Shown piece by piece: positions 25,469 to 38,120 of a DNA stretch of 64,000 nucleotides (its first letter is position 1; the number at the start of each line of letters is the position of its first letter). The notes below the pieces were generated by a model, which worked only from the letters and a program-made list of their open reading frames with translations, had not been told where the DNA came from and did no database searches. The position numbers were made by a program, and so were the translations under genes. Location: NCBI RefSeq assembly GCF_000143415.4, contig NW_003314282.1:1852697-1916696 (forward strand), read 5' to 3'. The stretch comes from Selaginella moellendorffii. Its lineage: Eukaryota > Streptophyta > Lycopodiopsida > Selaginellales > Selaginellaceae.

Positions 25469-26379
25469 CCCGAAATCGCCAAGAACAGAGACAACGCGGA
25501 GAGGGAGAGGGAGAGAGAGAGATCAGCCCCGCATTGCGCTGCGCCGTAGCGCCCGCGTCTAGCTCGCCGGCGGCCTTGACCGCGCTGCTCGCTCCATCCC
25601 GCCCTAGGATCCCTCTCCTCGCTCAATCGCGCGTTGTTTCTTGGTCGCCATTGCCAGTGGTAGCTAATTCATTCTTTTCTTTACCTAAAGCCAAACAAAA
25701 AAGATGGTGAGTGTGAATGCGACCGGGCGTTTGTTAGCTTGTTGGGTGCTAGCGTGGACATGCCACCACCCTCCACGTCGGATACCGTGATGCTGACTCA
25801 GCACCAGCTCACTACAACCACCACTAAATCTCGAGGGGTCCACTCTAGAGAACGCTTCTCTTGAAGCTACCTCTTTTTGACACCGCAACCACTGCCAGAT
25901 GTTAGATGGCACCAACGCCATTTTAAAGCTCATTCAATAACTTCTATGCTCCAAAGAATCTCGCCATGGATTTTTATGACCAAATTCTTGTCGTGGATGT
26001 TGTCATGGCATTAGATCGATCAAAGGTGCCAAATAGATTGATCCACCCAAGTGACAAAAAGAAAAAAAAAGCCAAAAATGATCTCTGGATCATTTTCATA
26101 ACTTGCCCATAAGGATAACTGGCTCTCGTTGAAGAACTTCACAGCTTGTTCCTTGGAAAAGAAGAAAAGCAAACGAAAGAAGGCTCGGCTCGCTTGAATT
26201 GGCAAAATTAAGCAACCGGGAGCTAAACTTTGAAGCTCCACAAGGACCAAAACTTGACATTGTTATGCATTCAAGATAGTAGATCCAGAAACGCGCGAGG
26301 TTATTGCAGTTCTTGGCAGAGTAATCCACGTCCACCGTGACTACATTCCAATGCTGGCCCGTGCTGCCTTTGATCACCA
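25469..26379. other. Intergenic region upstream of the GT47 gene
   Basis: Contains the GT47 promoter and 5' leader (25469-25680, with a GA-rich run on the + strand near 25500) and sequence in which I recognise no gene. A - strand open frame continues from the PPR relic down to 26096 but loses any family resemblance. Confidence 0.5.
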
Positions 26380-26640
26380 TGTCCGTTGGTGAATTACCAG
26401 CCCTTGTCCGAGAGCAGCACATTGTAAGAACCAAGAAGACGAACTCGTTGGGCAAAACCCCCTCGAGATGAATCTATGTGGGATGTCTTTCATCGACATG
26501 ATCCATTCCATGAAAGATTTAGAGAGCCTCCAAGGGATGCCCATTCTGGGCATATGCTAAGATCATCATCATCCAATATGGTGATCCAGAATTCGCTAGT
26601 GACAATATATATCAGTTCTAGCAGCATTTGCCAAGAAAGG
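26380..26640 (-). pseudogene. PPR-repeat protein relic
   Basis: In one - strand frame the sequence reads WMMMILAYAQNGHPLEAL, a stop, IF, then after a second stop EGVLPNEFVFLVLTMCCS. This is the spacing and consensus of a plant pentatricopeptide repeat (typically W-x-M-I-x-A-Y-A-Q-N-G-H, EAL-x-LF, G-V-x-P-N-E-x-x-F, L-x-x-C-S). Two in-frame stops (TAA and TAG) and loss of similarity on both sides mark a dead fragment. Intact PPR proteins edit or process organelle RNA, and lycophytes have very many of them. Confidence 0.6.
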
Positions 26641-27925
26641 CTCATACCCACAATCTTGATTATTCTGGGATTGTACTGTCCTGCATAAGACCAAGTACAT
26701 TAATTTCCAGTAGCTCAATTAATCCAAAAGGCACAGCTAAACATAAATGCAAAACGAGGCAGAATTTCACAAGCTAGAGATGTATTTAACAGGATGCGTT
26801 GCAGAGATAATATCAGTTGGATCACTTTTAGCTTTAAGCTTATGAGAAGCCCAGTTCTGGCACACCAGGAAGCTCTCCAACCCTCAACTTTATAAAGATG
26901 ACTAGCCAGATAGCTTTGTTAAGTGGGAGTAAAGCCCAACAAACATAACACATTTAAACAAAAAATGTTGACTTTTGAACCATCACATCCCAATGGGAAG
27001 TAAAACATCTAGTGAGTGATGCTAAGAGTTTGAAAGCTAAAAGTGAATATAGATGAATATATGATGTAAAAACTTCTTATAGAAATACAATTTATACAGC
27101 AATGCAATTCCTTAACTTGTCTCTTTCTCTTTATTTTTTCTTTGCAGAAGTCTGGCTTTCTCTAATTCTAACATATCATTCTTCTTGAGAGTTACAGACG
27201 TAAAACAAGTTGGAAATCAAAGAATTTTGATGAGATCTTCAACTTGATCAAGGTTGCCAATTCTTCCTAGCAAATTCAACATGCAAAAAAACTACTCCAT
27301 GCAAGGGTGGGGACTTTAAGGGATTAGTATGATAAAGGAATGTTATACTATCAGTGCTCTGACAATAACGACGACTCTGGCGAGCCCCCAGATCCATGCC
27401 TTAAAGTTTACTTGGCCAGTGTGATACCCTACAATAACAAGTAATGCAATTCTTCAACTGTCACCTTTTTTTTAGAATATCTTTGCAGAAGTCTAGCCTT
27501 CTACAATTCCAGCATGTCATTCGTCTCAAAAGCTACAGACATAAACCAAGTTGGACATCAAAGAAGATCCATTCTTTTGCCATGGATAAGATCTCTTGAT
27601 CGAGGTGGCCAATTCTTCTGATCCAGTATGTTAAAAAACTACTCCTCGCAAGGGCAGAGCCCAAAATAGGACAAAAAGTAGCTTCAACCAAGATTAATGT
27701 GATTACACTCAATCAGTGTCTACTAAGAGACAGGAGTCCATATTTACTTTTGGAAAGAACTCTCCTTCTATGTTGTATATGCTTTTTTATTGTTTTGTAG
27801 AAATATCTAGGTTGTGTTGTGCATGCTACGGTAATATAAGGGACATGTGGAGGGCTAGGGAGCAAGTTTGAATACCTAGCTTCATATCTAAGAAATCATA
27901 AATATAAATAACTTGAAAAAATATA
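26641..27925. repeat. Intergenic region with a 200-bp direct duplication
   Basis: About 27128-27310 and 27460-27660 are diverged direct copies. Both contain TCTTTGCAGAAGTCT, then CTACAGAC or TTACAGACG, AAGTTGGA-ATCAAAGAA, CCAATTCTTC and AAAAAACTACTCC in the same order. No coding capacity was seen. The rest of the interval shows nothing recognisable. Confidence 0.55.
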
Positions 27926-28817
27926 CTATAGTTTTACACATAAAATATGATTATTTGTTTTTGTATCCCACCAAATAATAGATTTTTCAAGATATGGTAC
28001 ATAAGATACTAAGTTACAATCATCTTGTAATTGAAGGTTGGTAAATAAAAAGCAATTAGGCGTTTCAAAGCAGTATTTATTAATAGACCAAATTACTTTT
28101 TTTTTTTTGAGTATATAATACAATATTACCATCTTTTTGAACTATTAAATAACATAGACCATAATAAGCTATAGTATGTGATGAATTCCATAATAAATTT
28201 CTCTCAGAATACAAAGAAATCTGGCAATTTGATTCTAATAATAATACATTTTTTCCATTTGGAGATACTAAAAATTGACCTGTATAGATTATGTTATTTT
28301 GAAATGCAGAATTTAAAGATGTTAAGATTTTATCACAATTATTACTTGAAGATAAAAATGAATTTGAATACATATCATAAAATCTCCTAGCAATGAAAAT
28401 AGAATATTGAATTTGATACTTACGAGCATTAATTATACACTTTGTAGAGCGTGCAATAATTATATCTTCTACATATACTCTAAATAGATCCTTGAAATTT
28501 GTTCTTAAAATATTTCCATTTACTTCATTTGGAGATTCCATAATACAATTTGGGGGAGAATTATTTCTTCTTTTTAGTTCTATAATCATAACCCCTCTAT
28601 TAAAGCTAAATTGTACTGACCTTTCATAATTTGCTGGATATTTAGCATATTTACCTGTTTTAATCTCTCTTGTAAGTAAATCAAAATTATTTATGATCAT
28701 TCCAACCTCATTATCATTTAATGTATCATTAAGACCCCAACTAATTTCTGATGATGGTGCAGATTCAACAAAATAAAAACTAAAAAAATAAAAAGATAAG
28801 AATTTATATATTTTCAT
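27926..28817 (-). pseudogene. Secreted bulb-type (GNA-like) lectin domain protein, frameshifted
   Basis: A very AT-rich - strand gene. The first frame (28817-28080) starts with a hydrophobic signal peptide (MKIYKFLSFYFFSFYFVES) and an unrecognised region of about 150 residues. It then enters a B-lectin-like domain: FLVSPNGKNVLLLESNCQIS, LLWNS, and VQKDGNIVLY, which fits the mannose-binding motif QxDxNxVxY. It ends prematurely just after a run of 12 T (28097-28108). In the next frame the domain resumes: VIWSINKYCFETPN, LQLQDDCNLVSY (a second QxDxNxVxY) and SIIWWDTKTNN, ending at 27926. A one-base indel in the homopolymer, real or a sequencing error, explains the break. The role of the first 150 residues is unknown. 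Confidence 0.55.
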
Positions 28818-31107
28818 GTTTTTCAGTTAAATAAACCAATGATTTTAAAAGATTTTTATAATGAAAATAAAATTAAATATATATAAAATAAATTATTTTT
28901 TTTATAAATAATTAATAATTTTATCGACATTAAAATCATCATAATAGATATGACAATTTAAATTTCATTCCATACCTTTTTATGCTAATATTTGTAAACC
29001 ATAAAACAGAAAATGTTAAGATACCAATCTCATTTCTAGAAGGGCTTTAGCCTTTTCTAAGAAAGGGTTGATTAAAATTTAAGTATATTCTAATTCTATT
29101 TTAAAATTCAGTAGTACTAGCAAAAAATCCAGCTATACTGACCTAAATAAAATTAAATGTGTTTCAGGATGAATTTCCATCTTATAGATATATTTAATAA
29201 AAATTTATATAAATTAAAAGAAAGAGAATCCACATCTGCTGTATAGAAAATATTTATATCAGAAAAGATTACCTAATTTCACTATAATTCAATGTGTAAA
29301 AAATAGTTCAATAATAATTATATAAAGCCAAAAAATTGTACTTGATATCACTTTACACTTTTATCAGTATTTTATTAATTATAATAACTTTTTTGTTCTA
29401 TTATGCAAGCTAAACAGTACTTAACTTTAGATTGATCAGTAAGAAGAAATATAATTTGACTTATGGGACAATTTATGTTATACAGTACTAAAAAACAATG
29501 AAATATTGATAATTTTGTACAATATCCAGGCCATGATATTTGTCAAACAGGTAACTTTTTAACACTCACACTCCACATACTAGCCCCAATGTTTTCATTA
29601 ACCAATGTCAATAGGAAAGAAGCTTTCTACTTTAGATGGAGTGCCACACATAGGATAGAAATTGCATCTAATTCAAGAAAATGAAACAAAAGTGTCCAAT
29701 ATAGATGAGGATGTCTATCCCTCACTTTGTAAACTTCTTGCTAAATATAACAAGTAAAAATGTAAATTCAAATTATAATTTAGTGAAGTGTGTCTATAAA
29801 AGTCATTGCTAATTCTTATCAATGCTCTGAGCAAGAGTTGATTGTAACCTGGTAAACTCAATATTACTTTGTGCTACCGGAGAGAATCCAAATACTAACC
29901 AAGACCTATGTTGCATCTTAAATGCATCAACTTAAATAAGTTAGTGGGTGTAAAAGTGTCATGGCATCCTTGCATTCTATTCAAGAGTATCACAGAGGGC
30001 AATCTTTGATTGAAGCCATTAATTCAATAGACATTTCATTTTGTGGCAAAAGCTAGGTTTCGAAGAGCCAGAGAGCTTGCTCCATCAACTTTTCCACAAA
30101 AAGAACTCTCACACACCACTTTAATATTCTAGATTTTCTAATTAGGCAAATGTTAAATAAGTAGAGCATTTAAGTAAGAAAAAAAATTGTGTTAATGAAT
30201 TCTTCTAAATCACCTCCAAAGAGCTTTATGTTTTTCGAAAACATATACATATTTTGCATTTTGAGCATATGTGCTTCTGTCATGCTCCTTTTAAGTGCCA
30301 CTCTAGAATTAATTAGGAGAAGCAAGTTTCTAATTCTGATTGTAACTGTGTGATACAAAAAGCTTATGTTGTTCCAAGGAAGAAGGTTAATGCAGTGGAC
30401 AGCATCAACAACAATTTGGCATAGTGTGTGATCATGACCAACTCCCAATGCCATTTGTGGCACTCATCAGTTTACTATGGGTTCCTATCGTCTTCACACT
30501 TGCAGTGCTCACCTTCCACTGCCCTAAAGTACATGGGAACTTAATCTACACTAAAGTGGGGTTGGAAGCTCAAAACAAGATATAGCTTAATTTAAGCAAG
30601 GATAAGCCTTTTATCTTTGATGATAATATAATCATGCCACTATACATATAGTACAAAAGTAAGATATATATACTTATAAATGCAAATAAAAATACCTAAA
30701 TTAAATAAACATAATTTAAATAATACTGAAAATAAAAATTCTTTTAAGAAAATCTAACATTTTTATATATGAAATAATCTTGTGAAGGCCTTTATGAAGA
30801 GGCTAAAATTTGTGGTAGTACTATGATTATTTATAAATAGAGAGAGAATAGAACTTTCTTTACTTTTGTTTATTTAATAATGAAAAATTAAAACTAGAAA
30901 AAGAGTTTAGATTTTTTTAATAATTTATTAAAAATTGAAATATCAAAAATTAAGATAGAAATAGCCCTTCAAATTAAAGTTAAATCCATGAGTGCTCAGG
31001 ATATGGGAATAAATATATTAATTAGGGTTTAGACTCATGGACTAGATTCAATCCTAAATGAACCATCTATATAATATAGTCATATAATTAGTGTATTACC
31101 TAGATAA

Positions 31108-31148
<41 letters not shown>

Positions 31149-32414
31149 CTTACACCATCCTCCCCTCTAGAAAATGAAAAGATGATGATTATAAGTTCTT
31201 AGGCTTTTGTTGAGCAATTATAAATTGTCATAAGAACTTGAAACTCCTATAGAACCATTAATATAATTGTTGATAACCATGACTAAAATAAAACTTAAAG
31301 CCATAATATAAACATCAATCGATTAGAAAATTTTGATGAACTAACTATAACTCCATGTATAGCTGTCAAATGCTTAACTAATTTTAAATTCATAATTTTG
31401 AACCAAAGTAAGGGACTTTGAGAGCTCATGTAGTTGATCATTATAGCAAATAATACATCCCATCTCTCAATCTTTGCTGGCCATTATTTAACTCAAACTT
31501 ATAACCATTAGCAAAAGCTATCTTTATATCTTTTCTTTAATGAACTTTTGGTGTTAACTCGACTCACAACATTTGTTCTTGTTTAGCATTGTTTAGCATT
31601 GTTTAGCATACATAGGTTAGACTCACTCTATTTATCTTCTCTATCTTCTTTTATCCTTTCCTCGAAAAAAAAAGTGCTAAAGCACCAATTTCATTTGGAC
31701 TTCTTGCACTCATCCTTAGTTAACTATTGATATTTAGTTTCACTCCATTATTGCATCCATTTGGCCTTACTACATTAAGGTTAGATGTTCTATTTGGATT
31801 TATTATATTTGTCCTCACTCCACAATTCATATCATTTATCTTCACTTTAGTATTGTATCCATTCATCCTCACTCCATTATTAGGGCTGAACTCCCATTTA
31901 TCCCCTCTACCCCTTTGAAAAAGAAAGAAAAAATTAAACTGTCAAGATAAAGAGGAAAAAGTGTGAAAAATTGAGGAAGAAACATTGTGAAAGAAAAAGA
32001 AGTGAATAAAGAAGTATTGGAAAAGAAATTTTCAATAGTTATCAAGATAGGAATAAGGAAATAATTGTAAGATACAAATCCCTAAGCCCTAAAGTGGAAC
32101 TGAAAGTAAGCTATGTGGCAATGGCCGAAATGGAAGTCTAACAAGTGTAACATGTTTGGACCAAAAACTCTTACTTGAAAAGTTGAGAGTAGAAGTGAAA
32201 CTCCTAAAGAAGTGCTCAAAAAATGAGTTTGAAATAATCAATGAATGAGTTTCTAGAAAAGGACACAAGAAGGGCCCATACATGGCAAGTGTCATGACAT
32301 GTGAAAGTATTGGGACCAAGTCCAAAACCAAGTCCGAGACCGAGACCAAACTAAGTCCGAGATTGAGTCTGAGGTCAAGTCTGAGATCAAATCCGAGATG
32401 GAGCCCAAGGCTAG
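28818..32414. other. AT-rich intergenic region
   Basis: No gene is supported. A (TA)n run lies at 31112-31145. A 97-codon - strand frame at 30170-30463 has no recognisable family. The composition changes towards 32 kb, where the repeat landscape begins. Confidence 0.6.
31112..31145. repeat. (TA)n microsatellite
   Basis: An uninterrupted run of about 17 TA dinucleotides in AT-rich intergenic DNA. Confidence 0.95.
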
Positions 32415-33470
32415 TGTAAGCGACTAAATTTTCAGCAATTTTTACCTGTCTGATGCTAGTTTGAGGCCTTTCTAGTTATTACTCTACAAACATTGTTGTA
32501 GAGTTTGCCTTTCTTTTCGTGGCCATGTTCGCCAACACTACCACTGGATCAAGGCCCACAAGCCCGCCCACTAAGTCCCATGGTCCTCTGGGACTTCTTC
32601 CTCACACAACCGTATCCTTGGTCTCTACACTAGAGGACGGCTTCTCTTCCTTTTCACAGTCTGGGACTTTGGGGCAACATTTCAGAACACCATGGCCTTA
32701 CACGAGCATTGTGGGTACTCTCCCTGCCTTCCGCCTTTGGGTGCTCTAGCCATGGGCTTAGAGTGAGGTTCTGTTGAGCCACGCCAGGTATCCAAGTAGG
32801 TAGTGCCACCCACACTTGGATTGGGAGCATTGACTATTCGATCTCCTGGGGGAATTAGAGCTGGCTTTTGAACACTTCACCAAGCTAGCCTACTTGTCGG
32901 TCCGTATTCACTCTAGTTTTGGACTTCCCAGTGGTTATCCCATCACCCAAGACTTGGATGCAGCCTTCCTGGGCCAAACTAGCCTTTCCTGGCCAAACTG
33001 GCTCTACTGAAGTCCTCCCCCTTACTATACTTTTGGAGCTCACCAAACCCCCCAGGGTCTGGGAGACAAACGCTTTGGGCTTTCACCCCCTTAGACTCGA
33101 ACTCAAACTCGGACTTGGACTCGGACTCGGACTCGGTCTCGGGTCCATCTCGGACTCTATCTCGGGTCCATCTCAGACTCCATCTCAGGTCCATCTCGGA
33201 CTCCATCTCGGGTCCATCTCAGACTCCATCTCGGGTTCATCTTGGACTCCTCCACATGTCATGTGTTAATCCTTTTGTGTCCCCTTTTCTAGAGAGCTTG
33301 TTTCGTGCTTGTTCCTCAAGCATATCGTTGGGAGTTCCACTCCCGCTCTTGACCTTTCAAGTCGGAGCTTTTAGTTCAAACGTGTTACGTTTGTTTGGCT
33401 TTCGCTTCGGCCACTACCACGTGGCACCCTTTTGGCTCCACTTTGGGGCCTAGGGATTTTGTGTCTCACA
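32415..33470 (+). repeat. LTR-like unit U0 (direct orientation)
   Basis: Starts TGTAAGCGACTAAATTTTC and ends TTTTGTGTCTCACA, so it has TG...CA termini. It is the reverse complement of units U1 (34962-36724) and U2 (44199-46051), although shorter, and has the same orientation as U3 (from 62299). Shared landmarks in order are GTTCGCCAACACT, TGGGACTT, CACTAGAGGACG, CTCTAGCC, the GA/CT minisatellite, CACGTGGCACCCTTT and TTTGGGGCCTAG. No target duplication is visible, so retrotransposon LTR, fold-back arm or another repeat remain possible. Confidence 0.6.
33099..33245. repeat. CT-rich minisatellite in U0
   Basis: Imperfect tandem 12-24 bp units of the type GGGTCCATCTC-AGACTCCATCTC, the reverse complement of the longer arrays in U1 and U2. 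Confidence 0.85.
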
Positions 33471-34961
33471 ACTCCATCACCCATAGACGAAGTTCGATGT
33501 CCTCATTGAACGATGAACTATTTTATAAAGTAATACCAACATATATTACCCTTTCCATTCCTAGCACCTCGCCAATATTCATCAATGGTTTAATACTGAA
33601 AGCTCACCTTGCCTTGCCCATCCTTTAAGGAGCATAGTCTCTCCAACTTAGAGACTAGTTGGACCACTTGTAGTGGTTCTCTCCTTTTATTGGTTTAATT
33701 CTTGCTAAACCTGTTAGAGACACCTTCTCTATCTCAATCCCATTACTCCTTCTCGAGTAGTTTTAGTTTGCATCGATATAACTTTTGCACTTTGGAACTT
33801 TTACTTTGGACTTCTCAAAGTCAATTTCCTAGGTGTTTCCAACAATTTGCATTGCACATATTGTGCCACTCTACTTCCCCATCTTACGAAGTTCTCTACT
33901 TGAGGGCACTATCATCCTCTCTTCTATTTAGTGCCACCTTGGGCACTAAATTCCAGTTATTATAATTTGTGTTAGGGTTGTCTATGGCCCTATCATTTGG
34001 CTACCTTACCGCTCCCTCTTTTGGAATTTCCACTTTCGCCAAATCGGAGCAATTAGGAATCCATCCTTGGAAACACTTTGCTTTTCCCACAATTCGTTAG
34101 CCCCCAACATATTAAAGTTCTTGGCCTAACTTTGCTTTTTGGATTCTTTCCCATGGTTCCCATGGCTTTTTTCTTAGCCATTAATCTTTTGCTCCTATCC
34201 TTTGATACTTGCACCTAACAACATAGGATTGCTACCTCCATTCTCGAGGTATCCTTTCGGTTCCATAGCAAAAACTTTGTTTGCAAAGTCAAGAGAGTAT
34301 GTCTCTTTAGCATTTTCTGCTGTGGGCTTTATTCATAGCCCAACTTAGTGACCCTCCCATGGGTCTCTTATAGAGACTACTTTCCTCAGACTCACTATGC
34401 CATTGCATTGACACAACTTATTTTCTTATGTGCCCTTCCCACTTAGTCACCTTGACCAAGCCACACCATTATCAATAGTTCAAATCAACACTTTGAAATA
34501 GGAACCTTATTCCTTAACCAACCAAGGACTTTGTCCTTGCTTAGCCACAAGATCATTTCATGATCCCCCCTTGGCATTTCAATAGATTGCTAAAAGGTAC
34601 TTGGTTTTCTAGACCTTTGAGTTGTTGACCACGACCCTAAAGGCATCCCCCACACTTGGTGGTGTGCCCAAGCTAGCCCTTTCAGCTAAGGATCTATAGC
34701 AACTGAGACTGGGTGTCCCCATCTCATTCACCACATCCTTAGTGCCACTTGCACCAAAATGTTCAAGTTAGATATACCGAGCTTTCACACTAAGCAATCT
34801 AATCGTGCATCACGACTCTGAGGCATCCCTCCCTTGGCGGTGTGCCCAAACCAGTCTCCTCATTGAGAGTCCATAACCATCGAAAAATGAGTGTCCTCAT
34901 ATTCCAAACCATCATCACGCCTTAGTGATTTGGGACTCAAACCCAAGCACTAGAGGGTCGG

Positions 34962-36724
34962 TGTGAGACACAAAACCCTTAGGCCCCAAAGTGGAGCCGA
35001 AAGGGTGCCACGTGGTAGTGGCTGAAGCGAAAGCCAAACAAACGTAACACATTTGGACTGAAAGATTCGACCTAAAAGGTTGAGAGCGGGAGTGGAACTC
35101 CTAACAAAGTGCTCGAGGAACAAGCACGAAGCGAGCAATAAGCGAGGCTCCAAAAGAGGACCCAAAAGGACCAACACATGACACGTGGAATTGTCCGATA
35201 TGAACCCGAGTTGGAGTCCGAGGTGGAGTCTAAGACGGAGTCCGAGATGGACCGAGATGGAGTCTGAGATGGAGTTCGAGATGGACCGAGATGGAGTCCA
35301 AGATGGAGTCCGAGAGGGATCCGAGATGGAGTCTAAGATGGACCGAGACGGAGTCCGAGATGGACCCGAGATGGAGTCCGAGATGGACCAAGACGGAGTC
35401 CGAGATGGAGTCTGAGATGGAGTCCGAGATGGAGTCTGAGATGGACCTAGACGGAGTCTGAGATGGAGTCCGAGATGGACCTGAGATGGAATCTGAGATG
35501 GAGTTCGAGAAGGACCCGAGATGGAGTCCGAGGTCGACCGAGATCGGGACTGAGACCGGGACCGAGACCGGGACCAAGACCGAGACCGAGACCGGGACCG
35601 AGACCGAGACTGAGACCGAGATCAGGACCGAGACCGAGACCGAGGCCAAGGCTGAGACTGAGACCGAGGCCGAGGCCGAGTCCGAGTCTGAGTCTGAGTC
35701 TGAGTCCAAGTCTGAGTTCGAGTCTAAGAGGGTGAAAGCCCAAAGCGTTCGTCTCCCAGACCCTAGGGGGTTTGGTGAGCTCCAAAAGTATAGTAAGGGG
35801 GAGGACTCCAATAGAGCCAATTTGGCTAGGAAAGGCCAGTTTGGCCTAGGAAGGCCAGACCCAGTATTGGGTAATGATCTAACCATTGGGAAGTCCAAGA
35901 TTAGAGTGAATATGGACCGACAAGCGGGGTAGCTTGGTGAAGTGTTCAAGAGCCAGCTCTAATTCCCCCGGGAGATCGACTGGCCGATGCTCCCAGTCCA
36001 AGTGTGGGTGGCACTACCCACTTGGATACTTGGCATGGCTCAACAGAACCTCGCTCGAAGCCCATGGCTAGAGCACATAAAGGCGAAAGGTGGGGAGAGT
36101 ACCCACGGGGCTCGTGTAGGGCCACGGTGTTCCGAAATGTTGTCCCAAAGTCCCAAACTGGGGAAACGAGGAGGAGCAGTCCTCTAGTGTAGTGACTAAG
36201 GATACGGTCACATGGTGAGGAAGTCTCAGAGGATAATGGGACTTAGTGGTTGGGCCTGCAGGCCTTGATCTAGTGGCAGTGTTAGCGAACATGGCCATGG
36301 ACAGAAAAGGGACTTGGTAGGAACTAATAAAGGGATATTGGGGAAGGCTATTCCTCATGTTTGTGGGCATCCTAAGGATGTTAAAGAGTGGATCTGGGAA
36401 GACCACTTGTGGACGGATGGCCCAGTCTTGGAGAGACGGGACTGTGATGCAAGTGGTATTGGACCACCAGTGCAGCAAAGGTGAATGGGTATGGCCTTAA
36501 CATAACGGGCTGAACTATTAGTGGTACCTTTGGGTGTCGGTCATGGGACCAGACACGTGGAGCACTTAGACCAAGTGCAACGGTTGAGCGGCACAGATGC
36601 CATTCTTAGGGCTAGCAAGTCCCCAAGTCCGGAATAGGACTTATAAGGTTGTGAGTGAGACTCCTCCAAGTGGTTAGAGGTGTGGTTAAGTGACTAAGTA
36701 GAATGGAAAATTTAGTCGCTTACA
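34962..36724 (-). repeat. LTR-like unit U1 (inverted orientation)
   Basis: Read on the - strand it begins TGTAAGCGACTAAATTTTC at 36724 and ends TTTTGTGTCTCACA at 34962. It is part of R1 and nearly identical to U2. With U0 it forms a 4.3-kb inverted-repeat structure (32415-36724). Both flanks carry GGGACTCAAACCCAA (34932 and 36728), which looks like a tRNA T-arm complement, but no primer-binding site adjoins the unit. Confidence 0.65.
35205..35715. repeat. GA-rich minisatellite in U1
   Basis: Imperfect tandem copies built from GAGATGGAGTCC and GAGATGGACC blocks, changing to GAGACCGGGACC blocks near 35540. Because block length is mostly a multiple of three, long frames stay open on both strands; these are not genes. 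Confidence 0.9.
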
Positions 36725-38120
36725 ATCGGGACTCAAACCCAACCTTCGTATATGCATCTACAGACGGCATCGTCTGAGATGCCTGGCATGACTCCCCATG
36801 CCAGTGCACTAACTTATACTTAAAGCGCACTATAGATCACAGCTTAGCAACTTAGTTCCTCCGCATTGCCAAGTCCTCTCGCCTAGCAAGTTTGTGATCA
36901 TGCATGGACTTCTCTATGCTCGGCCCCATGGGCCACCCCTTTTGAAGTTAGCACCTTTGACTAGGGGATTTGTTCCCCTGACTTGCCAATCTCACTTAGC
37001 AAGTCATCCGGCCACCGTAACATGGTTTATGCATAAGCGTGAAAGTCCTTAACCATCGACTTTCATTCAAAACCTTCTCTTTGAACACTTGGGAACTACT
37101 TCCCCAACCTTGATAGCCTCGCCTCATAGCCAGCTTCAAGACCATGCTTCTGCTACGCTACTCTAATTTTGTGCGCTCTAGGAACCATTTACATTTGGCT
37201 TTCTAGGTACTTATCTACTTAGAATTGTCTTTAGGAACCTTCAAGGAACTCTGTTCCTTAGCTTGCTAAGGCTTCTCCTTTGCAAGCTCCCTACTCACCA
37301 TATGGTTTAACATAGATAATTCCACATTTTAGACTCTCCATGGCATCGTGGTTGTTAATAAAAACATCCTTAAGCACCCTCTTGATTCTCCACTCTCAAC
37401 TTGCATAACTATCGCTGGTTATGCCCTTTGATTTCTATGGTTCAGTTCCATCCTAATACTATTTGCCTTTTGACCTTATATGTTTCCTTTGGTTATTCTC
37501 CTTCAGACTAGGAGGATAGTTTTGCACCTTCTACCATGCCTTAGCAAGTATTTATAGGGATAAACCTACCCAATAGCTTAGGGAGTGGTTCCTCAATTTG
37601 GGCATGCTCACCTTATAATCCCACACACTGGGGATTAACATTGCTACTTATGGGCCTCTATATGCCCATCACTAGCTTTGCCAAAATCCCATTTTTGGCT
37701 TTGTCCAAATCAGGTAGACAGATTTCTCCCGTCTCCACAACCTTGGACGTTTGGATAGCACTTCCTATCCACAATTCGTTAGGGACTTAGTCCCTTGGGC
37801 CTTATCTAATGCTCTCGCGACACCAAACACCACTTCCTGGTGTTTTAGAGTGTTTGGGTGTCCCAATGATGGCCTTCTTTAGCAATGAGCATTCCCTTAC
37901 GACATTGACTTACAATATCGCAACATAAGCAGTTTCTCCCTCATAAGGGTATATTTAATTTCCTTATTCTTATAAGAAGTCTTAGGTAGTTACCTTCTAC
38001 CAATTTAACCAATTATTTTGCACCTTTTGCTTAGTTGCCTCATAATTGTCAAGTCCTACAACTCATTACTAGTGCTTCCACACCTCTATCATTATTTGGG
38101 TCACCACACTCTAACCGCAT

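Larger units (their letters stand above)
33938..38120. repeat. Direct repeat R1 (4.2 kb)
   Basis: Homologous throughout, with scattered substitutions and small indels, to R2 (43175-46184 continued at 59869-61135). The homology starts at TTGGGCACTAA on both sides and stops after CTCTAACCGCAT on both sides. R1 contains U1. It contains no credible gene and holds the uninterrupted version (AGTT at 36854-36857) of the site where the giant transposon inserted in R2. Confidence 0.85.

Noticed and set aside
30170-30463. 97-codon - strand open frame in the AT-rich region
   Set aside because: No recognisable family, no splice partners, and composition like the surrounding non-coding DNA.
35230-35949. 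239-codon - strand frame and overlapping + strand frames in the GA minisatellite of U1 (also 289 codons at 44216-45085)
   Set aside because: Repeat blocks are multiples of three, so all frames stay open; the products are monotonous Ser-Asp, Met-Glu-Ser or Arg-Pro repeats on both strands.
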